A stretch of 39,545 nucleotides of DNA from Kineosphaera sp032229625. GTDB taxonomy: Bacteria; Actinomycetota; Actinomycetes; Actinomycetales; Dermatophilaceae. The position numbers were made by a program, and so were the translations under genes. Under the pieces are notes generated by a model, which saw nothing but the letters and a program-made list of their open reading frames with translations, had not been told where the DNA came from and did no database searches. Below, one piece after another: positions 1 through 7,001 of the stretch. Numbering within the stretch: the stretch's first letter is position 1; each line of letters begins with the position of its first letter. The DNA is taken from contig JAVTVZ010000165.1 in NCBI GenBank assembly GCA_032229625.1, positions 1 to 39,545 on the forward strand, read 5' to 3'.

Positions 1-523
1 CCCGCGTCGACTGCGCCAGGACCGCGGCGGCCTGGTGGGTGGCGGGCACCCGCAGATCCAGCGACTTCGAATACAGCTTGGCCGACACGACGAGCACGTC
101 ACCCTCGCGCAGCCCGGTCGCCGCAGCGTCCGCGCCGACACCCGCCGGGTCGGTGGTCGCGAGGCCGGTGGTCGTCGGGCCGCTGGTCGTCGGGCCGCTG
201 GTCGCGGGGTCGGTGGTCGCCAGGTCGGCGTTCGTCGGGCCGGCGGTCGGTAGGTCGGTGGTCGGTAGGTCGGTGGCCGCGGGGTCGGTGGTCGTCGGCC
301 CGGTGGTCGTCGGCCCGGTGGTCGTCTGGCCCGTCGCCGCTGGATCCACGCCGGGTCGCTCGTCGTCCGCGCGCGCCCCGAGCCCGAGCGCCCGGGCCAG
401 GGCGGCGGCGACGTCGTCGCCCGCCCCGATCTCCGGCACACCACCGACCGGCACGACGAGGAGCGCGCCCGGCAGCCGGGCTGCGCCGGCCCCGCGTCCA
501 CCACTCCCGTCCGCGGCGCTCAC
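1..523 (-). CDS. fbiB: F420-0:gamma-glutamyl ligase FbiB/CofE, N-terminal part
   Basis: Adds glutamate residues to coenzyme F420-0 in the cytoplasm, the step after CofD. The GTG start overlaps the cofD stop as GTGA (523-520), indicating translational coupling. The first 174 codons are visible; the gene runs off the left edge. Family motifs: GVPEI at residues 28-32 followed by GDD, and GDVLVVSAKLYSK at 141-153, which matches the CofE nucleotide/metal-binding start. Between them, residues about 58-130 are a Thr/Pro/Asp/Gly tract of PTTTG and ATTDP-like units where family members have a short loop. The frame is open through the tract, so it is an in-frame expansion. Whether a C-terminal nitroreductase domain (FbiB type) follows cannot be seen, so CofE alone is possible. 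Confidence 0.85.
   Translation of the reverse strand, partial: MSAADGSGGRGAGAARLPGALLVVPVGGVPEIGAGDDVAAALARALGLGARADDERPGVDPAATGQTTTGPTTTGPTTTDPAATDLPTTDLPTAGPTNADLATTDPATSGPTTSGPTTTGLATTDPAGVGADAAATGLREGDVLVVSAKLYSKSLDLRVPATHQAAAVLAQSTR
134..352 (-). repeat. 15-nt-type tandem repeats inside fbiB
   Basis: Imperfect tandem units encoding pentapeptides such as PTTTG, LPTTD and PTTSG occupy about 220 nt. All units keep the reading frame. They interrupt the enzyme between its first two conserved blocks. Confidence 0.8.
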
Positions 524-1746
524 GCGCGGCGTCCCTGCTCCTGCGGCGTGGCTCCCCGGCCGCGGCCTCCGGGGTCTCTGGTCAGGCCGCTGGTCAGGTC
601 GCTGGTCAGGCCGCTGGTCAGGTCGCGGGGCACCTCGCGGGCCAGGTCGAGCGCGAGCTCGAGGGCGTCGCCGGCGAGACGCGCGGCGTGCGCCTCGTCG
701 CGCATGAGCAGCGGCCGAGCGCGCAGCGTCACACCGGCCGGCACGTCATGCTCCTCGCCGGGGGCCACGAGCCAGCCGTCGAGGAAGTCGGCATACAGGC
801 CCGCGACCGCCGCCGGGGTGGTCGGCAGCCCGAGGGCCGCGAGGCACGCGTCGGCATGGCCGCGCACGGGGGCCCCGCCGATGATCGGGCTCACCGCGAC
901 CACCGGCGCGCCGGTGCCGCGCAGCGCGTCGCGGATGCCGGGGACCGACAGGATGATGCCGATCGAGACGACGGGGTTCGACGGCGGCAGCAGCACGACG
1001 TCCGCCGTGCGGATGGCCTCCAGCACCCCCGGCGCAGGCCGGGCGCGATCGATCCCGAGCGCGTGGAACGCGTGCGCCGGCACCCCGGCCCGCATCCCGA
1101 CCCACCACTCCTGGAAGTGCACCGCCCGGCGCGGCGGCTCGCCCCCCTCGTCCGTCGCCTCCGAAGCACCCGAAGCACCCGAAGCACCCGAGGAATCCCA
1201 CACACCCGAGGCCGTCTCCGAGCTGTCCCCGTCGCCGGGAGCCGGCGCCGCGTCGGCGGCCTCCGGCGCAGCCACGCGGTGGGCGGCGTCGATGACGACG
1301 TGGGTCTCGACGGGCTCGTCACTCATCGGCAACAACCGCACGCGACGGTCCGGCAGGTCCCACCGCTGCGCGAGCCTCGCGGTGACCTCCGAGAGCTCCA
1401 GGCCCTGGCCGAGCCACTGGCTACGGACGATGTGGGTCGCGAAGTCCAGGTCGCCGAGGCCGAACCACTGCGGCTGCCCCCCGTAGGCCGCGATCTCGCC
1501 CTGCACCGTCCGGGAGTCGGCGTGGCGGCCCCAGCCCTGGCTCTCCTCGATGCCCCCGCCGAGGGTGTACATCAGCGTGTCGAGATCGGGGCAGACCCGC
1601 AGGCCGAAGAGCGTGATGTCGTCGCCGGTGTTGCCGATGATCGTCAGTTCGGAGTCGGCGAGCGTGGGGTCCGCGTCGAGGTGCGCGCGCAGGCCGCGCA
1701 GGAAGCGCGCCCCGCCGACCCCGCCCGCGAGAGCTGTGATCCGCAT
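520..1746 (-). CDS. fbiA: 2-phospho-L-lactate/PEP transferase CofD (FbiA)
   Basis: Transfers the phospho-lactate/phosphoenolpyruvate moiety from the guanylylated donor to the deazaflavin Fo, giving (dehydro-)F420-0. The start at 1746 places MRITALAGGVGGARF at the N-terminus, the usual start of the family. Visible motifs: GGVGGARF (9-15 region), GNTGDD (39-43 region, phosphate/Fo site), the DTLMYTLGG block near 56-65, and PSNPVVSIG. The 408-aa protein is longer than usual for two reasons: an inserted Ala/Ser/Gly-Asp-rich loop at about 157-206 (with GASGASGAS), and a C-terminal tail of DLTSGLTS repeats over the last ~35 residues. It ends in GTGA overlap with fbiB. No clear Shine-Dalgarno is visible. 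The in-frame open sequence upstream of 1746 looks non-coding. Confidence 0.92.
   Translation of the reverse strand: MRITALAGGVGGARFLRGLRAHLDADPTLADSELTIIGNTGDDITLFGLRVCPDLDTLMYTLGGGIEESQGWGRHADSRTVQGEIAAYGGQPQWFGLGDLDFATHIVRSQWLGQGLELSEVTARLAQRWDLPDRRVRLLPMSDEPVETHVVIDAAHRVAAPEAADAAPAPGDGDSSETASGVWDSSGASGASGASEATDEGGEPPRRAVHFQEWWVGMRAGVPAHAFHALGIDRARPAPGVLEAIRTADVVLLPPSNPVVSIGIILSVPGIRDALRGTGAPVVAVSPIIGGAPVRGHADACLAALGLPTTPAAVAGLYADFLDGWLVAPGEEHDVPAGVTLRARPLLMRDEAHAARLAGDALELALDLAREVPRDLTSGLTSDLTSGLTRDPGGRGRGATPQEQGRRA
577..632 (-). repeat. 12-nt tandem repeat in the cofD 3' end
   Basis: Alternating copies of a 12-nt unit (ctggtcaggccg / ctggtcaggtcg on the plus strand) encode the DLTSGLTS-type tail of CofD. 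Confidence 0.8.
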
Positions 1747-2266
1747 GCGCGGCAGTCTCCCAGCCGAACGCGCCGCGCCCCGACGGGCCCCCTGCCTCCG
1801 GGCGGCGCCGGCGTCGCGGTGGGCGCGGGCCGGCGTGGTGCCGCGCGCGACGCACCGACGCCGGCGTGATCTGGGTCTCGCCGGTCCGGGTCGCGGCCCT
1901 GCGCGGTGGCCCCTAGCGTGTGTCCCATGCGCCGATCGCGGGCCCGGGGGAGGGCTCTGCCCCGTGCCGGCCTGCGGCCCTGCGGGGGTGGGTCGACGGC
2001 GCGCGTCAACCCCTCCCGTGCACGTCAGGGGGTGGCCCGGTCCGAAACAGGGCGGCTCCGCACGGCCGCTCGAGCCGGCTCGGAATCCCGCTGCGCGACA
2101 GCCGAATTGGGCAATCGTCCTGGACGGTGTCTCGGTTTCCTTTAACAGATCTTGGGTTGACTTCCCTGGATGACACGCGTGTAATTCCCTTGTTGTTGCT
2201 TCGCGCACGGGGCTCTGGCGGCGGGTCCCGCGACGTGCGTTCGGAGCCCGATGGTCAGGAGGGGCC
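1747..2266. other. 520-nt divergent intergenic region cofD / whiB
   Basis: Holds the regulatory DNA for cofD (left) and whiB (right). A clear sigma-70-type promoter for whiB lies at 2157-2185. An orphan short-leader signal (TAGCGT at 1914-1919, then 7 nt, then ATG at 1927) precedes a 72-codon Arg/Gly-rich open frame ending at 2145. Its composition does not look like a real protein, so no CDS is called. No RNA gene was recognised. Confidence 0.5.
2157..2185 (+). promoter_or_regulatory. whiB promoter (-35 TTGACT, -10 TGTAAT)
   Basis: TTGACT at 2157-2162 and TGTAAT at 2180-2185 are separated by exactly 17 nt, close to the primary sigma-factor consensus and in an AT-richer stretch than its surroundings. 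The predicted transcript would have about 75 nt of 5' UTR before the whiB ATG. Confidence 0.7.
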
Positions 2267-2533
2267 ATGAACGACCTGCAGCTCATTATCGGTGCGGCCG
2301 ATGTGGAAGAGACGGAGCTGTCCTGGCAGGACAGGGCGCTGTGCGCACAGACCGACCCGGAGGCGTTCTTTCCGGAGAAGGGCGGCTCCACCCGCGAGGC
2401 CAAGCGCGTGTGCGTGGGCTGCGACGTGCGGGCCGAGTGCCTGGAATACGCGCTCGCCAACGACGAGCGCTTCGGCATCTGGGGCGGCCTGAGCGAGCGC
2501 GAGCGGCGCAAGCTCAAGCATCGCGCCGTGTGA
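2267..2533 (+). CDS. whiB: WhiB-family Fe-S transcriptional regulator (WhiB/WhmD type)
   Basis: Small iron-sulfur transcription factor that binds the primary sigma factor and controls division/differentiation genes in actinobacteria. The 88 residues contain the complete cluster-ligand set C26, C49, C52 and C58 (C-x22-C-x2-C-x5-C), the GIWGG turn at 70-74 and a basic C-terminal SERERRKLKHRAV tail for DNA binding. The AGGAGG ribosome site just upstream fixes the ATG. Size and neighbourhood (beside fbiA and manB) match the WhiB2/WhmD orthologue group rather than WhiB1, 3 or 7. It is probably transcribed alone from the promoter at 2157-2185. Confidence 0.95.
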   Translation: MNDLQLIIGAADVEETELSWQDRALCAQTDPEAFFPEKGGSTREAKRVCVGCDVRAECLEYALANDERFGIWGGLSERERRKLKHRAV

Positions 2534-2546
2534 CCCGACCCCGCGA

Positions 2547-2598
2547 TCACACACACGTGTGTGACATACGGCGGTCCGATCGCACACTCTTGTGTGAT
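2547..2598. repeat. Two tandem CACAC-N4-GTGTG palindromes
   Basis: Copy 1 contains CACAC-acgt-GTGTG at 2550-2563 (a perfect 14-bp palindrome). Copy 2 contains CACAC-tctt-GTGTG at 2583-2596. Both begin with GATC followed by R-CACAC, and the GATC starts are 33 nt apart (2545 and 2578). Related dyads occur elsewhere in the window, so this looks like a dispersed motif. The role is unknown. Confidence 0.6.
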
Positions 2599-2627
2599 GT
2601 CGGGGCTGGGCGCAGGTGAGGTGTCGA

Positions 2628-2694
2628 CGAAGGCCGGTGGTGCGGCCGTGCTCGCGGGAGTCTCCTGCGGTCGCGACCGGGTCACCGGCCTTCG
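2628..2694. terminator. Long inverted repeat between convergent genes
   Basis: CGAAGGCCGGTG at 2628-2639 pairs perfectly with CACCGGCCTTCG at 2683-2694, enclosing 43 nt with further self-complementarity. It lies between the convergent whiB and Zincin_1-type genes, so a bidirectional terminator is likely. No T-run is present. Confidence 0.45.
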
Positions 2695-2705
2695 ACATGT
2701 CCGGC

Positions 2706-2737
2706 GGGTGGCGATCGGGTGGCGATCGGGTGGCGAG
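2706..2737. repeat. 11-nt tandem repeat (GGGTGGCGATC), three copies
   Basis: Two exact copies and a third ending in GAG lie in the convergent intergenic region. No function is evident. Confidence 0.7.
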
Positions 2738-2813
2738 TCGGCCGCGGTGGCAGGCGGTCGCCGGGCCGCGGGCGACGCCCGATGGGCGCCCCACGAGCCT
2801 GCGGTAGCGGGAG

Positions 2814-3257
2814 TCAGTCGTCCCGTCGATAGTCGGGGTCGAGCGTGGTCGGCTCGACGTTGAGGGCCCCGGCGAGCTGCTCGATGACGATGTCGTTGAT
2901 CATCGCCGGCAGGTCACGCGGATCCTCGGCGCGCGTCTCGATGGGGCGCCGATAGAGCACGATGCGGGCGGGCAGCTTGCCCTCCGCCGGGAAGAGTCGA
3001 CTCAGCGGCACCTGCCGGTGCTCCCAGGGGGCCGGGTCCGAGGGCGGCACGAGTTCGACGGCGAATTCGACGTCCTCCAAGGGTCGCCGGATGCGTCGCT
3101 CGATGCGTTCGACGGCATCGAGCACCTGCTCGTCGAACTGGTCGGACCGACTGCTCATCACCGGCACCCGCGGCCACGCGAAGGGGCCGCGCATCCCGCG
3201 GCCGTGCCGATCCCGACGCAGGCGCCGGCGCTGCCCCTCGTGCTCCGTGTGCGCCAT
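2814..3257 (-). CDS. Zincin_1-type metallopeptidase-family protein
   Basis: 147 residues. Resembles the short actinobacterial proteins annotated as metallopeptidase family (Zincin_1-like). Recognisable stretches are RDRHGRGMRGP near the N-terminus, EFAVELVPPSDPAPWEH, and ARIVLYRRPIETRAEDPRDL near the C-terminus. Where zinc-dependent relatives carry HExxH, this protein has NDIVIEQLAGAL, which lacks both histidines, so peptidase activity is doubtful. The ATG at 3257 was chosen because TACCCT lies 7 nt upstream on the minus strand, a typical leaderless start. It is divergent from the DUF3499 gene across 97 nt. Function unknown. Confidence 0.75.
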   Translation of the reverse strand: MAHTEHEGQRRRLRRDRHGRGMRGPFAWPRVPVMSSRSDQFDEQVLDAVERIERRIRRPLEDVEFAVELVPPSDPAPWEHRQVPLSRLFPAEGKLPARIVLYRRPIETRAEDPRDLPAMINDIVIEQLAGALNVEPTTLDPDYRRDD

Positions 3258-3264
3258 ACCGGCC

Positions 3265-3270
3265 AGGGTA
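3265..3270 (-). promoter_or_regulatory. Leaderless -10 element for the Zincin_1-type gene
   Basis: TACCCT on the minus strand with a 7-nt gap to the ATG at 3257. Matches the actinobacterial TANNNT leaderless arrangement. Confidence 0.55.
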
Positions 3271-3341
3271 GTGCGCGCACCGACGGCGGCCGGGCGCGAC
3301 AACCCGGCGTGGCACGCGCGGTCCGGGGCCGATGTGCGGGT

Positions 3342-3347
3342 TAGTCT
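3342..3347 (+). promoter_or_regulatory. Leaderless -10 element for the DUF3499 gene
   Basis: TAGTCT followed by 7 nt and the GTG at 3355. There is no Shine-Dalgarno, consistent with leaderless initiation. Confidence 0.55.
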
Positions 3348-3354
3348 CGGCTGC

Positions 3355-3873
3355 GTGAGTCTCATGCGCCGCTGCTCCCGAACCGCGTGTCCGCGGCCCG
3401 CTGTGGCGACCCTCACGTATGTGTATGCGGATCAGACGGCGGTGCTGGGTCCCCTGGCCACCTTCGCCGAGCCGCACACCTACGACCTGTGCGGGCAGCA
3501 CGCGGAGCGTCTGACAGCCCCGCGCGGGTGGGAGGTCGTCCGCCTGCTCAACCGTTTCGACGATCTGCCGGAGGCGCAGGACGACCTGCTCGCCGTCGCA
3601 GAAGCGTTGCGGGAGCAGAAGGTCCGCGACCATTCCGCGCGCCGGGTCGCGCCCGCCGCGGGGCACGGGTCGCAGCACGGGTCGCAGGACGACGGCGCCG
3701 ACCAGGGCCGGGAGGGCTATCCGCCGGGATATTCCGGTCGCCATCGCGGCGGCGGGAGTGCTCCGCGGGCCGCGGCGGCCCCCTACGACTGGAGCGAGGA
3801 GGCGCCGCCCGGCGACCGCCGCGCGCGCCTGCGGGTGCTGCGCGAGCCGACGGCCCGGTCGGCCGACCTCTGA
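3355..3873 (+). CDS. DUF3499 family protein
   Basis: Conserved actinobacterial protein of unknown function, 172 residues. The N-terminal block is diagnostic: RRCSRTAC, then ATLTYVYADQTAVLGPL, YDLCGQHAERLTAPRGWE and VVRL. Residues C7, C12, C46 and H49 could form a small zinc-binding site (inference). The second half is Gly/His/Gln-rich and probably disordered. The GTG at 3355 is preferred over the ATG at 3364 because it sits exactly 7 nt after TAGTCT. It lies between the Zincin_1-type gene and manB, an arrangement common in actinobacteria. Confidence 0.9.
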   Translation: MSLMRRCSRTACPRPAVATLTYVYADQTAVLGPLATFAEPHTYDLCGQHAERLTAPRGWEVVRLLNRFDDLPEAQDDLLAVAEALREQKVRDHSARRVAPAAGHGSQHGSQDDGADQGREGYPPGYSGRHRGGGSAPRAAAAPYDWSEEAPPGDRRARLRVLREPTARSADL

Positions 3874-3942
3874 GTGCTGCGACCCGGCGTCGCTCGCGCC
3901 GCCGCACCGTCGGCGGCGGGCCGAGAGCGCCCCACGCACAGG

Positions 3943-3948
3943 TAGGCT
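3943..3948 (+). promoter_or_regulatory. Leaderless -10 element for manB
   Basis: TAGGCT followed by 7 nt and the GTG start at 3956. Same geometry as at the DUF3499 gene. Confidence 0.55.
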
Positions 3949-3955
3949 TCGTCCA

Positions 3956-5383
3956 GTGAGCACGCCTAACCTGTCCGACTTCATCAAGGCCTACGACGTG
4001 CGCGGACTCGTGCCGCAGCAGCTCGACGAGCGCGTCGCCCGCGCCATCGGCAGCGCCTTCGCGACCGTCGTCGCGATCCCCGAGGGGGCCACCGGGATCG
4101 TCATCGGCCACGACATGCGGCCGAGCTCGCCGCAGCTGTCCCGCGCGTTCGCGCAGGGGGCCGGCGAGCAGGGGCTGGACGTCACCCTGATCGGCCTCTG
4201 CTCGACCGACGGCCTGTATTACGCGAGCGGCGCCCTCGGCCTGCCGGGCGCGATGTTCACCGCGAGCCACAACCCGGCGCAGTACAACGGCATCAAGATG
4301 TGCCGCGCCGGTGCGCGCCCGGTGGGGCAACAGACGGGCCTGGCGCAGATCACCACGCTCGCGCAGTCGATCGTCGACGGGCAGGAGCCCACGCCGGCCG
4401 CGCAGCCCGGACAGATCCGCGAGCGGGACCTGCTCGGGGACTACGCGCAGTTCCTCCACTCCCTCGTCGATCTGTCCGGCAGCCGCCGACTCAAGGTCGT
4501 CGTCGATGCCGGCAACGGCATGGCCGGTCACACCGTGCCGGCCGTCCTGGGCAGCGTCGCGGCCCTCGACGTGGTGCCGCTCTATTTCGAGCTCGACGGC
4601 ACGTTCCCCAACCACGACGCGAACCCGCTGGAGCCGGAGAACCTGCGCGACCTGCAGGCCAAGGTCGTCGCCGAGGGCGCGGACCTCGGGCTCGCCTTCG
4701 ACGGCGACGCCGACCGCTGCTTCGTCGTCGACGAGCGCGGCGAGCCGGTGAGCGCGTCGGTCATCACGGCCCTGGTCGCCCAGCGCGAGATCGCCAAGGA
4801 GGTCGCGGCGGGCACGGACGTCGGCGACGTCGCGGTCGTCTACAACGTCATCTCCAGCCACATCGTCCGCGAGACCATTGCGCGCCTGGGGGCCCGCGGG
4901 GTGCGCACCCGCGTCGGGCACTCCTTCATCAAGGACGAGATGGCCCGCGAGCGCGCGGTCTTCGGCGGCGAGCACTCGGCGCACTACTACTTCCGCGACT
5001 TCTGGTTCGCCGACACCGGCATGCTCGCCGCGCTGCACGTGCTCGCGGCTCTCGGCGAGCAGCTCGCGCCGCTGTCGCAGCTCGTCGCCCCGTATGCCGT
5101 CTACGCCGCCTCCGGAGAGATCAACTCGACCGTGGCCTCGACCGCGGACGCCACGGCCGCCGTCGCCGAGTGGGCGGCGACGCGTCACGTCGAGACGGAC
5201 ACCCTCGACGGGCTGACCGTCGTCAGCACCGACACCTCCGGGCCGATGTGGTGGTTCAACCTGCGCCCCAGCAACACCGAGCCGCTGCTGCGGCTCAACG
5301 TCGAGGCCGTCGACTCACCGACGATGGAGCGGGTGCGCGACGAGGTGCTCGCCGTCGTGCGCGCCGACGCGCCGCCCGCCTGA
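3956..5383 (+). CDS. manB: Phosphomannomutase/phosphoglucomutase ManB
   Basis: Interconverts mannose-6-P and mannose-1-P, feeding GDP-mannose for glycolipids and glycans. 475 residues, the normal length for alpha-D-phosphohexomutases. All four active-site loops are present: TASHNP with the phosphoserine at S104, the metal loop DGDADR (249-254), the sugar loop GGEHS (337-341), and the phosphate-binding loop RPSNTEP (437-443). The GTG start gives the family-typical beginning (STPNLSDFIKAYDVRG) and follows a leaderless -10. It is the first gene of a same-strand group with the Trm112-like, SIS-domain and mycothione reductase genes. Phosphoglucomutase activity cannot be excluded. Confidence 0.95.
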   Translation: MSTPNLSDFIKAYDVRGLVPQQLDERVARAIGSAFATVVAIPEGATGIVIGHDMRPSSPQLSRAFAQGAGEQGLDVTLIGLCSTDGLYYASGALGLPGAMFTASHNPAQYNGIKMCRAGARPVGQQTGLAQITTLAQSIVDGQEPTPAAQPGQIRERDLLGDYAQFLHSLVDLSGSRRLKVVVDAGNGMAGHTVPAVLGSVAALDVVPLYFELDGTFPNHDANPLEPENLRDLQAKVVAEGADLGLAFDGDADRCFVVDERGEPVSASVITALVAQREIAKEVAAGTDVGDVAVVYNVISSHIVRETIARLGARGVRTRVGHSFIKDEMARERAVFGGEHSAHYYFRDFWFADTGMLAALHVLAALGEQLAPLSQLVAPYAVYAASGEINSTVASTADATAAVAEWAATRHVETDTLDGLTVVSTDTSGPMWWFNLRPSNTEPLLRLNVEAVDSPTMERVRDEVLAVVRADAPPA

Positions 5384-5456
5384 GAGCGCGGGGCGTCCGA
5401 CGCCCACGCGACCTGCGGCCGGGCCGGGTGCCGCGCGCCGCACGCTGTGCAGTCGG

Positions 5457-5523
5457 CCGAACGCAGTGACACCTGCCGAACGTTGTGACACCGGCCGAAC
5501 GTAGAGAAGCCGAACGTAGAGAA
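5457..5523 (+). repeat. Four CCGAACG iterons upstream of the Trm112-like gene
   Basis: CCGAACG occurs at 5457, 5476, 5495 and 5510 (spacing 19, 19 and 15 nt). The first two are followed by GTGACACC-type sequence, the last two by TAGAGAA. The array ends 12 nt before the next start codon. Could be an operator array or a leader repeat; nothing equivalent is recognised. Confidence 0.6.
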
Positions 5524-5535
5524 AGAGGACGGACG

Positions 5536-5742
5536 ATGAGCGAACAGAGCACGATCGAGCCCTGGCTGCGCGAGATCCTGCGCTGCCCGGTGACCAAGCA
5601 GGTGCTGGTCGACGGCACCGGGCCGGGCGGCACGCCGGAGCTGCAGGCGCTGGAGCCGGACGCCCACGGGGTGCGCCGCGCCTACCGCATCGACGGTGGC
5701 ATCCCGGTGCTCCTCGTCGACGAGGCCCGCATCATCTCCTGA
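5536..5742 (+). CDS. Trm112-like small protein
   Basis: 68 residues. Resembles the Trm112/YcaR family of small zinc-ribbon-like proteins, some of which partner methyltransferases. The pattern is LREILRCPVTKQVL, a middle with variable spacing, then AYRIDGGIPVLLVDEARII at the C-terminus, which is the family signature. Only C17 is present where zinc-binding relatives have CPxC, so metal binding is unlikely. The ATG at 5536 has an AGAGGA ribosome site and lies directly after the CCGAACG repeats. It sits between manB and the SIS gene, a position often seen in actinobacteria. Confidence 0.8.
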   Translation: MSEQSTIEPWLREILRCPVTKQVLVDGTGPGGTPELQALEPDAHGVRRAYRIDGGIPVLLVDEARIIS

Positions 5743-5797
5743 CCGACGGCGCGCATCGGCGCGCACGGCGACCCACGCTCGGAAGGTAGGCACGCTC

Positions 5798-6988
5798 ATG
5801 CCCATCATCGACGAAGCGCTGCTCGATGACGACCGACACCTGCAGGCGTGTGACAGCCGCGGCACGCTGCGTGCGCTGGCGACGGCCGGTGCGCAGGTCC
5901 GCGAGGCCGTGACCGCCGCGCAGGACGCGGGGATCGCGCGCCTGGCCGCCCTGGATCGGCCGCGCTCGGTGCTCGTCGCGTCGCTGGGTGGGTCGGCGGT
6001 CGTCGCCGACGTGCTCGAGATGCTCGCGGAGCCCGGGTCGCCGGTGCCGGTCGCGGTGCGGCGCAACGTGCCGCTGCCCGGCTGGGTCGGCCCGCTCGAC
6101 CTGGTCGTCGCGGTGTCGCTGTCCGGTCGGGCGCGGGGGCCGCTGGCCGTCGCCGCGGAGGCCGCCCGCCGCGGCGCGTCGCTGCTCACCGTGGGCGCGG
6201 CGGACTCGCCGCTGGCCGCGGTGAGCCGGCAGGCGCGGGGCATCCACATCGACGTCGGTCGCGGCCGGATCAACTCCCGCACGGCCCTGTGGTCGCTGCT
6301 GGCGCCGGTGTTGCTCGGCGCGGGGGAGCTCGGGCTCGTCGGGGTCGACGAGCGCACCCTCGCGGCGGTCGCCGACCGGCTCGACGAGCAGGCGGAGGCG
6401 TGCCGGCCGGCGTCGGAGTCCTTCGTCAACCCGGCGAAGGTGCTGGCGCTGCAGCTCGCCGAGACGGTGCCCGTCGTGCTCGGCGACGGCCCCCTGACCG
6501 GCGTCGCGGCCAACCGCGCTGCCTCGATGTTGGCCCGCACCGCGCGGGTGCCCGCCACGCACGGCGAGCTGCCCGACGCGGCCTCGCAGGTCGTCGCGAC
6601 CTTCGACGGGCCTTTCACGGCCGGCGGCGGTCAGGGCATCGGGCGCCAGGACACCGGGCGTGGGCACGACATCTTCGCCGACCCCTTCCTCGACGGCCCG
6701 GCCCAGCCGCGGCTCGGGCTGCTCATGCTGCGCGACACCCCGCGGGCGGCGCCGGCCAGCCCGGAGGAGGCCGATCTGGACGCCCTCGCCCAGGCGGTGC
6801 TCGACACCGCGGAGGAGGCCGGGGTGCGGCCCGTGACGATCACGGCCGAGCCCGGCCCGCCGCTCGTGCGCCTCGCGGGCCTCATGTCGATGACGGACTT
6901 CATGACCACCTACCTGGCGATCGGTTTCGGCGTCGACCCCGCCGTGTCCCGCCACCTGACTGCGCTGCGGGACCACACCCTCGGCTGA
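5798..6988 (+). CDS. SIS-domain phosphoglucose/phosphomannose isomerase-like protein
   Basis: 396 residues. Belongs to the bifunctional phosphoglucose/phosphomannose isomerase-like (TobH-type) proteins that follow manB in actinobacteria. The N-terminal SIS fold is marked by SVLVASLGGSAVVADVL and LVVAVSLSGRARGPLA (sugar-phosphate-binding Ser/Gly loops). The C-terminal half has NPAKVLALQLAETVPVVLGDG and a final GLMSMTDFMTTYLAIGFG block typical of the family. The start follows GGAAGG. The catalytic Glu/His set was not fully identified, so the reaction (Man-6-P/Fru-6-P isomerisation) is inferred. It ends 13 nt before the mycothione reductase start and is probably co-transcribed with it. Confidence 0.85.
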   Translation: MPIIDEALLDDDRHLQACDSRGTLRALATAGAQVREAVTAAQDAGIARLAALDRPRSVLVASLGGSAVVADVLEMLAEPGSPVPVAVRRNVPLPGWVGPLDLVVAVSLSGRARGPLAVAAEAARRGASLLTVGAADSPLAAVSRQARGIHIDVGRGRINSRTALWSLLAPVLLGAGELGLVGVDERTLAAVADRLDEQAEACRPASESFVNPAKVLALQLAETVPVVLGDGPLTGVAANRAASMLARTARVPATHGELPDAASQVVATFDGPFTAGGGQGIGRQDTGRGHDIFADPFLDGPAQPRLGLLMLRDTPRAAPASPEEADLDALAQAVLDTAEEAGVRPVTITAEPGPPLVRLAGLMSMTDFMTTYLAIGFGVDPAVSRHLTALRDHTLG

Positions 6989-7001
6989 TCAAGGAGTATG
7001 C

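Noticed and set aside
520..2685. Long in-frame extension upstream of cofD (721 codons in total)
   Set aside because: Residues before MRITALAGG are Arg/Pro/Ser-rich shadow translation crossing the whiB gene; homologues start at MRI.
3412..3433. CTCAC-N4-GTGTATGCGGATC as another dispersed dyad
   Set aside because: The bases encode the conserved LTYVYAD block of DUF3499, so similarity can be explained by coding constraint.
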